A program made the position numbers and the translations under genes. Of a stretch of DNA of 64,000 nt, positions 1-5,870 are shown one piece after another. The DNA comes from a virus. The notes beneath the pieces were generated by a model that was not told the origin of the DNA, made no database searches, and saw only the letters and a list, made by a program, of their open reading frames with translations. Position 1 is the stretch's first letter, and each line of letters opens with the position of its first letter. Location of the stretch: the IMG/VR virus record IMGVR_UViG_3300033233_000006, positions 1 through 64,000 of that record; one strand, 5' to 3'.

Positions 1-18
1 GGGGTTGAAGAAGCTCAC
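1..18 (-). CDS. Partial gene at window edge, leaderless GTG start
   Basis: Only the first six codons (VSFFNP) lie in the window. The start is inferred because a GTAGAAC box sits exactly 6 nt upstream of the GTG, the same spacing seen at better supported genes. Nothing can be said about function. Confidence 0.4.
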
Positions 19-24
19 GTCCTC

Positions 25-32
25 GTTCTACC
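25..32 (-). promoter_or_regulatory. GGTAGAAC promoter-like box, leaderless geometry
   Basis: Reads GGTAGAAC on the minus strand. TAGAAC ends 6 nt before a GTG start, so a transcript beginning about 7 nt downstream would start at the initiation codon. A second copy (AGTAGAAC) lies at 76-83. Confidence 0.5.
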
Positions 33-94
33 CACCGCCCCGTTTCCGAGAGGCGAGGAGCGCCAGCACACACACGTTCTACTTCGACTCGCGG

Positions 95-328
95 TCACAC
101 TAGCTCCGCCAGCCGCTCGACCGCGTCGAGCACGCGCAACTCGTCGTCGAAGTACGACCGGGACGATCGCGCCTCATCGTCGAGGGTGACCGTCACGAGG
201 TGCTCGTCGAGGATCACGACGACGCTGCCACGCTGACCGTAGTGAAGCGAGACCCGTAGCTCGGAACTGATGCTGACGACCTCGACGCGGTCGCCCACCG
301 CGACCAGATTCGACTTCGAGCCCTTCAC
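95..328 (-). CDS. Small SH3-like protein with C-terminal tag
   Basis: 77 residues. The first half has the pattern VGDRVEVV...RGSVVVI of a small SH3/KOW-like barrel; the protein ends VLDAVERLAELV, the tag shared by about 40 proteins here. The start GTG (328) overlaps the TGA of the upstream gene as GTGA, which implies translational coupling. Longer in-frame extensions upstream would overlap the neighbour entirely. Function unknown. Confidence 0.75.
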   Translation of the reverse strand: MKGSKSNLVAVGDRVEVVSISSELRVSLHYGQRGSVVVILDEHLVTVTLDDEARSSRSYFDDELRVLDAVERLAELV

Positions 329-507
329 GCCAGCTCGCCCAGCAGCTCGACGGGGTCTACGACTCGGAACCAGCACGAGAGCACTGCGAGGATCGTCCCG
401 TCGGCCAGCTCGATCGTCCAACGCTCCCCGTCGCAGGCCGTGACGATGCCGCGGTCTCCGTACCGCAGGAAGCCCTCTCCGGTGATCTCGACGGTCGAGC
501 CGATCAT
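325..507 (-). CDS. Small SH3-like protein with C-terminal tag
   Basis: 60 residues, starting MIGSTVEITGEGF and ending VVDPVELLGELA. The body looks like a minimal beta barrel (YGDRGIVTA...WTIELADG). ATG overlaps the preceding stop as ATGA, and a GGTAGAAC box lies 7 nt before the ATG, so it could be read both by coupling and from a leaderless transcript. Confidence 0.75.
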   Translation of the reverse strand: MIGSTVEITGEGFLRYGDRGIVTACDGERWTIELADGTILAVLSCWFRVVDPVELLGELA

Positions 508-743
508 GGTTGCTGTTCTACCTCGTCCAGCGACGCGAGAAGCTCGACGACATCGTCCGTCGGCCACACGTTCCTGCGGTCGCACGGCGTGTAGCAGCTG
601 CCCCACCTCGGATCGTTCAGCTGGACGTGGATGGAACCACCCGCGCTTACGAACCGGAAGGTTCCGCGCATCCCGCCCGCGACCTCGATCGGGGTCTTGT
701 AGGGGAGCTTCTCCCACTCCTCGATCGTCAAGAAGCGCGTCAC
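504..743 (-). CDS. Small tagged protein
   Basis: 79 residues from GTG at 743, chosen because AGGAGG lies five bases upstream. Sequence VTRFLTIEEWEKLPY... is followed by a short beta-rich section and a tag-like end (DDVVELLASLDEVE) with a four-residue tail. Function unknown. Confidence 0.7.
   Translation of the reverse strand: MTRFLTIEEWEKLPYKTPIEVAGGMRGTFRFVSAGGSIHVQLNDPRWGSCYTPCDRRNVWPTDDVVELLASLDEVEQQP
515..522 (-). promoter_or_regulatory. GGTAGAAC box inside the end of the upstream gene
   Basis: TAGAAC lies 7 nt before the ATG at 507. It overlaps codons for EVEQ at the end of the upstream gene, so the sequence is under two constraints or the match is partly fortuitous. Confidence 0.4.
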
Positions 744-1457
744 ACCGACCTCCTGCTTCGAGCCGCTTGCTCGACTCGGCCACGGTCGCTGTTCTACCTC
801 GACCAGTCGGATCAGGCTCCCACGACGACTCGCGGCGGCATCGGTGCTGACAACTTCAGGATCTTGTCTATCCCCGCCAAGTCCGATCAACTTCAGCGAT
901 GCGCACTCTCCAGTGAAGTGATGCGCATCTTTGGAAATTCCGGCATCTTCACCAACCATGTGTGTGGTCGATCTCTCCTGTGTGCGGGTGAGCGGGGCGA
1001 GCGGGGTGAGGTGATGAGGAAAGAGGAGGCTGTCTGAGTGATCCAGGCCGGGACAGGAAACGCGGTCAAGCAGCGCTTCCGAGACGTGTCGGTGTCCGAG
1101 GCATCCTGGGAGGGACATCGGGGCCAGAAGACTTAGGAGGATTGCTTGGGGGAGGGGCGGACATGCGTGGACAAGTGATGCGCAATTCTCAGAGAGGTCA
1201 GGTCTTGGAAGGTAGCACGGTGAGACATGACCAGAGCTAAGTGCTGCCCTCTCCGAGATGGGCATCACTAAAAGGAGCGGATAAGGCCCTTTGCGCGAGA
1301 GCCGATACCAAAGATCACCCGGAACCACCGTGTCCTAGCGGGCTCCGGCGCCTGATTTTAGAACACTTCCCCGATCCGAACTCTAAGCGACTGGTTGGGG
1401 CTTCTCGGAGATGATCTGCGCGGCGCACCTCCGCTCGCCGACGGCTGTCCTAGCGGG
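744..1457. other. Non-coding region with repeats
   Basis: No convincing gene on either strand. It holds two exact AAGTGATGCGC repeats (916-926, 1173-1183) and a diverged one at 894-904, a GGTGAGACAT word (about 1219-1228) that recurs near 1958, a GGTAGAAC box (791-798, minus) and one copy of the dispersed CCCGCTAGGACA element (1331-1343). It may hold regulatory sites or a small RNA; no fold was established. Confidence 0.5.
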
Positions 1458-1898
1458 CTACGGAGCCCGCCCTTCGCCCGGCGGATGTGTGATGGGGATC
1501 GGACGCTTGTGGGGGCAGATCCCACCGCCTACGCGTTTTCCCCAATTGCAGTTCTGGCAGAGGACGCCGAAGCCGTCGGGGTAACCGGTTGTCCTGAGCC
1601 AGAAGTAGAAGCCAGTGCCGCCCCGACGAAGCAACCTGCGCTGTTTGTTTCCGCCGCCAGTGAGGTGGTCAACTACGAGAAACTCGACTGTCGACTCTGA
1701 ACAGCATGAGCACTTGGGTGGCGAACCGCCGTAGTGTGCGAGCACTTCGAGCCGCAACTTGACGCGGGTCTTGGCGCAGAGCCGCCCGGCATAGGTCGGG
1801 TCGGCATCACGACGTGCTTGGGCTTTTTCGGCGCCACACGCCTTGCACCGATAGCGCGGGGGGAGTTTTTCTACACCGTGCTTCGCGCAGACCGCCAT
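1458..1898 (-). CDS. HNH endonuclease, zinc-binding
   Basis: 146 residues. Cysteine pairs CKAC (about 18-21) and CSCC (about 63-66) precede VVDHLTGGGNKQRR and a final CQNCNWG and CPH group. This is the layout of small phage HNH nucleases (HNH core D-H, a GGGNK turn, then CxxC). The C-terminal half closely resembles the HNH gene at 51052-51693 (DHIDGGGNKHRKE, FPDGFRTLCFNCNCG), so the two are related copies. Such genes are usually mobile homing-type nucleases. The stop TAG lies in a hairpin that runs into a CCCGCTAGGACA element. Confidence 0.85.
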   Translation of the reverse strand: MAVCAKHGVEKLPPRYRCKACGAEKAQARRDADPTYAGRLCAKTRVKLRLEVLAHYGGSPPKCSCCSESTVEFLVVDHLTGGGNKQRRLLRRGGTGFYFWLRTTGYPDGFGVLCQNCNWGKRVGGGICPHKRPIPITHPPGEGRAP

Positions 1899-2180
1899 CG
1901 CCTACACGCTAATGGCACCAAGCAGAGATGTCAACAACGACTCATCGTGAGTGGCGTGGTGAGACATCTAAGGCTCACCGTGCGACATAAGATGACCGCT
2001 CCAGGCTATCGGCGTCTCACGCTGCGACATCGAGATGGCCTGCGGCGGCGATCGCCGATGGCAACTACTCCGACCAGGAGAGGCCGCGCTTGGTCGTCTT
2101 ACTTGCCGTTGAGGTGGGGCCCCAGCCGAGAGGCGAAGCCTGTCCTAGCGCCGGAGGCGCGGGAACAGACTTCGTCTGTC
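1899..2180. other. Non-coding region with phased repeats
   Basis: No gene recognised. It contains the 21-bp-phased repeats described separately and two CCCGCTAGGACA-type elements (2141-2153, 2177-2189) next to short hairpins such as GACAGACGAAGTCTGT. Confidence 0.5.
1958..2030. repeat. Three helically phased TGMGACAT direct repeats
   Basis: GGTGAGACAT (1958), CGTGCGACAT (1979) and GCTGCGACAT (2021) start 21 and 42 bp apart, i.e. two and four helical turns. Such phasing suits a multimeric regulator. A fourth copy, GGTGAGACAT, lies near 1219. Confidence 0.5.
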
Positions 2181-2831
2181 CTAGCGGGCTTGTTCGCTTC
2201 GCCATCCGAAGGCGTCGTCCTGCTCGCGCTCCTCTTGAGCGGTGTCGGAGCCGATCGGTGTGGGCGGCGCCATCGTGAACTCGGATTGCGAAGCTGTCGG
2301 TGCTGATGTCGAATCCGGCTGGAGGCGCGTGTTGAGACCTGGCATCGTCTCCGGTCGAGGTTCGAGTGGAACGTAGGTATTCCTAGCGGGTTGTGATGGC
2401 GGCGCGTTGCGGATCTGGTCGCCGACCGATCCCCTCTGGTTCCTCTCCACGCTGCCGAGGACCAAGTAGCCGGACTTGGTCACCACGTTGCCGCTGGGGC
2501 GGGCACGACGTTCTTCTGCCTCTATCGCCTCCTGCGCCTCGATCTCGGCGAAGGTCATGAATCCATTTCTCGGCTCAGGACTCGGCTGTGTCAGCTCGGG
2601 CTGTGTCAGCTGTGTCGGTTGCGTATCTTCCTTCAACTCGGGATGTTGCTCGGTTACCGGCTTGAATGAGAAGTCGGGCGACGACGGTCTTCCCGTCGCG
2701 AATCTGGTGAGAATGTCCCCGGCGACCTTCGAGATCGACACCACACCGCAGTCGCGCCGGATCGCTTCGAGCCTCTCGGCGACCTCATCGCTCACGTAAG
2801 CCGTGACTCGGATTCGGTTTGTCTTACCCAC
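2181..2831 (-). CDS. Ribbon-helix-helix protein, possible segregation or regulatory DNA binder
   Basis: 216 residues from GTG 2831, which has GGAGG six bases upstream; an upstream in-frame GTG (2843) lacks this. Residues 5-45 (NRIRVTAYVSDEVAERLEAI...SKVAGDILTRF) fit a ribbon-helix-helix fold: one basic strand and two helices. A TQP-rich repeat (about 70-85), an acidic helix (EAQEAIEAEERRA) and a disordered tail follow. The TQP repeat is encoded by the same CTGTGTCAGCT words that form palindromes around the next gene. RHH proteins with iterated sites act in plasmid or phage partition or as repressors; which applies here is unknown. The stop is the TAG in a CCCGCTAGGACA element. Confidence 0.65.
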   Translation of the reverse strand: MGKTNRIRVTAYVSDEVAERLEAIRRDCGVVSISKVAGDILTRFATGRPSSPDFSFKPVTEQHPELKEDTQPTQLTQPELTQPSPEPRNGFMTFAEIEAQEAIEAEERRARPSGNVVTKSGYLVLGSVERNQRGSVGDQIRNAPPSQPARNTYVPLEPRPETMPGLNTRLQPDSTSAPTASQSEFTMAPPTPIGSDTAQEEREQDDAFGWRSEQAR

Positions 2832-2997
2832 GTCGTCCTCCACAAAGCTGTGTCAGCTTCGGCAGCAAAGCTGTAACAGCTTTCCGTCCGGCGGCCTTGT
2901 TGGCGAGATCAGCTGCTCGGCGAGGTGACGCAAGGCCCGACGGCCTGGTCACTAGCGTGAGCTGTTACAGCTGTGTCAGCTCGGGCTGTGTCAGCTT
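2585..2997. repeat. Iterated AGCTGTnnCAGCT sites around two RHH genes
   Basis: About eight copies: 2585-2595, 2600-2610, a half site at 2608-2618, 2844-2859, the perfect 17-bp palindrome AAAGCTGTAACAGCTTT at 2867-2883, 2960-2972, 2969-2981 and 2984-2997. They fall in the intergenic gap and in the coding ends of both RHH genes. The arrangement resembles a centromere-like partition site or a cooperative operator. Confidence 0.65.
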
Positions 2998-3139
2998 GCT
3001 CGAAGCGCACTCGAAGCGCGCCAGTGATGATGTTGTTCACCACGTCGAGATAGTCCATGCCCGTCTTCGCGACGACCTTCTTCACAACCTCGTGGGCCTC
3101 GCGACGGATGCGGAACATGCGAGGTCGGTCGGCTCTCAT
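2909..3139 (-). CDS. Small ribbon-helix-helix protein
   Basis: 76 residues. ATG 3139 has AGGAG at good distance. Residues 7-45 (RMFRIRREAHEVVKKVVAKTG...VVNNIITGALRV) match a strand-helix-helix DNA-binding unit. The tail (QADTARADTAVTAHA) is encoded by the CTGTGTCAGCT repeats, so the operator-like sites sit inside the coding sequence. It is likely a partner or paralogue of the RHH protein encoded just downstream. Confidence 0.65.
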   Translation of the reverse strand: MRADRPRMFRIRREAHEVVKKVVAKTGMDYLDVVNNIITGALRVRFEQADTARADTAVTAHASDQAVGPCVTSPSS

Positions 3140-3185
3140 GGCTAGCCACTCCTAGCTATCCATCTACTTGGTCCTTCCGACAAAG

Positions 3186-3584
3186 TCAACTGGTGATTGG
3201 CGGCGCCTCCTCGGCGAGCCGCCAGACCATTACGCCAGTCGCCGCCGCCTCGACGAAGTTACAGATCCTCTTGCAGTCGAAGCAGACGATCTCCTCGGTG
3301 CCGACTCGGTCGAGGTCTTCGTGCTTGCACTCCGTCTCGTGATCCTCACGTTCGATGCTCGCCAGTGCGTCAACCACGTCGAGTCGACGAAGGTCGTTCT
3401 TGTAGAGCGTCCAGTCGGAGGTGATGTAGCGGTCCAGCCTTACACGAACTGCGTAGGCGTTGTTCTCGCACAACCCGATCACGGTGCCGGAGAAGCCTGG
3501 TCCGGGCCACGGGTAGTCACCACGCTCGATCACGACTCGATCGCCGACTCGGAACTCAGGTGTGGGGTCGATGACTTCGATCAC
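3186..3584 (-). CDS. SH3-like domain, internal tag and C-terminal zinc ribbon
   Basis: 132 residues from GTG 3584, preceded by GGAGGTGGAG; it shares one base with the upstream TAG. Residues 8-60 form an SH3/KOW-like barrel (EFRVGDRVVIERGDY...FSGTVIGL). The tag-like segment RLDVVDALASIERED follows at about 70-84, then CKH and CFDCKRIC suggest a bound zinc. Here the tag joins two domains instead of ending the protein. Confidence 0.65.
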   Translation of the reverse strand: MIEVIDPTPEFRVGDRVVIERGDYPWPGPGFSGTVIGLCENNAYAVRVRLDRYITSDWTLYKNDLRRLDVVDALASIEREDHETECKHEDLDRVGTEEIVCFDCKRICNFVEAAATGVMVWRLAEEAPPITS

Positions 3585-3943
3585 TACTCCACCTCCGCCA
3601 GTCCCCCGAGCAGGTCGACCGGGCTCGGGTGGGTGACCAGCTTCGTGACGCGCTCCCAGTCTTCCTGCTGGTTGAACACCCAGCGCAGGAGAGGCATGAG
3701 GCGGACGAGCTGTTCGATCTCCGTGCCCGCCAGTCGCACAACGAACCTGTCAGTAACGACTTGGCTGTCGTTGAGGAGCGCTCGCTTCAACGACCAGAAC
3801 TTGTTCCGACCAGAGACGGCGCTCGACACTCGGTCGTGGGCTTCGGCAGACATCGACAGCGACAGCAGTGACGGCCCCAGCCACCTCGGCTCGAACTCAC
3901 ATGGCTGTCGATGCTCGTTCACGCGATGCCCGCCCCAGCGCAC
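3584..3943 (-). CDS. Tagged helical protein of unknown function
   Basis: Up to 119 residues. The GTG at 3943 is only 3 nt from a GGTAGAAC box (3947-3954), so a GTG seven codons inside (VNEH) may be the true start. The body (RFVVRLAGTEIEQLVRLMPLLRW) is helical and resembles the 56.4-58.3 kb group; the end is SPVDLLGGLAEVE. Confidence 0.6.
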   Translation of the reverse strand: MRWGGHRVNEHRQPCEFEPRWLGPSLLSLSMSAEAHDRVSSAVSGRNKFWSLKRALLNDSQVVTDRFVVRLAGTEIEQLVRLMPLLRWVFNQQEDWERVTKLVTHPSPVDLLGGLAEVE

Positions 3944-3949
3944 CGAGTT

Positions 3950-5134
3950 CTACCTCGTCGAGTTGACGGACGAGCTGGTCGGCAGGTTGACGATCGGTTT
4001 CCACTTCGAGGCGTAGTCGAAGATGTTGGCGAGGAAGCAGCGGTCGTAGAGCGACTCAGTCCTAGCGGGCCCTCCACCCCCACCGGCGGTCGGGCCAGCC
4101 TGGGCGGCCTTCATCTGCTTCTCGATCGCCGGCCTCAAGCTCTTGAGGGTATCGCCGATCCGTCCGCCGAGCTTGGCCGCCTTCCAGATCGGCATGAAGC
4201 GAGCCTCGCCCATCTCCTGATCGTGCGATTGGTCCGGGTGGGTGATCGGAGTTCCGCCGGTGTGCTGCATGAGGTAGTAGTGCGACTGGTTCTCGTAGGA
4301 GAAGTGCTCCTCGTTGGCGAGGTGGTCCTTCATCTTGTCGATGAACTCCTCCTCGCCGGGGTGGGCCTTCTTGAGCGCGCTCACCACTAGCGGGAGGTCG
4401 TACTTCCCTCGCTCGCCGAACGTGGAGGTGTGGACGAAGGGTTCGTGACCGGGGATCACCTTGGCCTTGACGCCGGTCTCCTCCTCGACCTCACGCGCCG
4501 CCGTGTCGTGAATGTGCTCGCCCTCGTCTGCTCCGCCCTTGGGGAAGACCCACTGTCCGCCCCACTTCGGGTGGGTCTTGGCGACGAGGATCTCCAGATC
4601 GTCCGGGTGGGCAGCGTCGAAGTTCTTGAACACCACTCCGCCGGCAGCAACGCGCTTGAGCGGACCGAGCTTGCGGACCGACCTGGCGAGGTGATGGAGC
4701 TTCTGCTCGTCCGGCGAGTAGGCCCTCGGTGGCGCCTTCGGCTTGTCGCTCGGCTTGTCGCCCCAGTTGCCGGGCTTGCTCTCGTGCCCGAACAGCGAAC
4801 TCCAGAACTCGTGGGAGGGCTTCTTCTCGGTCTTCCCAGCGGGCGCCTCCGGCTCGTCCGAACCCCAGTACTTCGACTTCTTCTTGACCGGCTCTTGAGG
4901 AGGCGGTTGTTGAGCTGGTTGCTGGGGCGGCTGCTGGGCGGCCTGCGGAGGAGGTTGTTGTGGCTGGGGCTGGGGCGTTGGGGCCGCCGGCTTGGGTTGT
5001 TGTCTCGGAACTCCGTAGGGAAGAGCGATCGGGGCCTTGCCCTTCAGGTAGACGGGATGGCCCTTGATCATCGCCCAGTGTCCTTGCTGATCACCGGGCT
5101 GGGGAGCCGCCTCGACCACTCGATCCCAGAGCAT
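3950..5134 (-). CDS. Nudix hydrolase domain protein with proline/glutamine-rich linker
   Basis: 394 residues. The N-terminus (LWDRVV..., then HWAMIKGHPVYLKGK) resembles short segments of phage head-associated proteins. A P/Q-rich linker covers about 45-85. The Nudix domain (about 160-270) has a complete box, GX5EX7REVEEETGV. The C-terminus has GGPARTESLYDR. Nudix enzymes hydrolyse nucleoside diphosphates linked to another moiety; the substrate cannot be told. PART is encoded by a CCCGCTAGGAC element and is followed by a peptide like the N-termini of this protein and the 663-residue neighbour. The stop TAG is part of a GGTAGAAC box. Confidence 0.8.
   Translation of the reverse strand: MLWDRVVEAAPQPGDQQGHWAMIKGHPVYLKGKAPIALPYGVPRQQPKPAAPTPQPQPQQPPPQAAQQPPQQPAQQPPPQEPVKKKSKYWGSDEPEAPAGKTEKKPSHEFWSSLFGHESKPGNWGDKPSDKPKAPPRAYSPDEQKLHHLARSVRKLGPLKRVAAGGVVFKNFDAAHPDDLEILVAKTHPKWGGQWVFPKGGADEGEHIHDTAAREVEEETGVKAKVIPGHEPFVHTSTFGERGKYDLPLVVSALKKAHPGEEEFIDKMKDHLANEEHFSYENQSHYYLMQHTGGTPITHPDQSHDQEMGEARFMPIWKAAKLGGRIGDTLKSLRPAIEKQMKAAQAGPTAGGGGGPARTESLYDRCFLANIFDYASKWKPIVNLPTSSSVNSTR
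4058..4070 (-). repeat. CCCGCTAGGAC dispersed element, in coding sequence
   Basis: Minus-strand GCCCGCTAGGACT, read here as Pro-Ala-Arg-Thr near the C-terminus of the Nudix protein. Other copies: 1331, 1446, 2141, 2177, 2379, 6111, 10481, 12515 and, weaker, 15318. Confidence 0.5.
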
Positions 5135-5146
5135 TTCTCGAATCTA

Positions 5147-5551
5147 TCACGACGACTCGTCGAGTGCAGCGATCGAGTCGACCAGCGGGAGCTTCGCCGT
5201 GAGCCCGACTCGGAGAATGCTCCAGAGTTCCTCGGCGTGCTGGGGCGTGTACATCGCCAGGTAGCGAGTTCCCTCGACAGCGACGTGGAGAGCTTCGCGG
5301 AGGTCGGCGATCACAAGACGGCGCTTGGTTTCCGGGTCGTGCTTGCCGTCCTTCAGGTGGCCTTCAGCTCGGTCCACCGAGATGCCGAGCGACCAATCGA
5401 AGCGATGGAGGCCGTCCCGTTGGCTGATCTTCGCCCGAGCAGCGACGTAGCCGTGGGCACCCCGGAAGATCGAGATGACGAAGGCGAGGAGGTCGGCCTT
5501 GTTGACCTCGAAGTTCCGCTCCAACAAGACTTCGAGTTCGCGAGGGTTCAC
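5147..5551 (-). CDS. Tagged helical protein, leaderless GTG start
   Basis: 134 residues, MNPRELEVLLERNFEVNK...; start GTG 5551 is exactly 6 nt after TAGAAC and has no ribosome-binding site, which supports leaderless initiation. Mostly helical; ends KLPLVDSIAALDESS, a tag variant. Function unknown. Confidence 0.7.
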   Translation of the reverse strand: MNPRELEVLLERNFEVNKADLLAFVISIFRGAHGYVAARAKISQRDGLHRFDWSLGISVDRAEGHLKDGKHDPETKRRLVIADLREALHVAVEGTRYLAMYTPQHAEELWSILRVGLTAKLPLVDSIAALDESS

Positions 5552-5870
5552 TCGGGAGTTCTACCGCGAGCGTAAGTCGTGGTTCCTGGCCCGGACCGAC
5601 CGGCGGCAAATTCTGCGTGTCAGTCCCCGGCCAGTCCCCCGAGCAGAACTGGCCGCCTGCTGGCCGCCTGCTGGCCGCCTGCCGGGCAGTTCGACCAAGC
5701 CACCGGCACTTACGACGCGACTGCCGGCGCTGGGCAGAAAGAGATGATCCAGCGCTGGGCCAGAAGCAGACCCGCTGGCCTGAGCCGGCGGCGGATCAGC
5801 CGCAGATCAAGCAGTTCAAATCAACACCGAACACCAAGCCGTCGTTTGGGCCGCAGAACAGGGACTTACG
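5552..5870. other. Intergenic region with 11-bp tandem repeat
   Basis: CTGGCCGCCTG occurs three times in tandem at 5649-5681. Downstream, plus-strand frames give short coding-like stretches (QFDQATGTYD, QIKQFKSTPNTKP) in different frames, possibly a frameshifted gene remnant. No intact gene is supported. Confidence 0.45.
5558..5565 (-). promoter_or_regulatory. GGTAGAAC box, leaderless geometry
   Basis: TAGAAC ends 6 nt before the GTG start at 5551, in otherwise non-coding sequence; one of the clearest instances. Confidence 0.55.

Noticed and set aside
42-81. A 13-codon leaderless frame after the TAGAAC at 76-81
   Set aside because: It ends exactly in the next GGGTAGAAC box, but is too short and its peptide (VLALLASRKRGGG) gives no support beyond position.
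5617-5870. A plus-strand gene upstream of the 2H gene's 3' end
   Set aside because: Coding-like stretches are in different frames with no continuous frame or start; at most a remnant.
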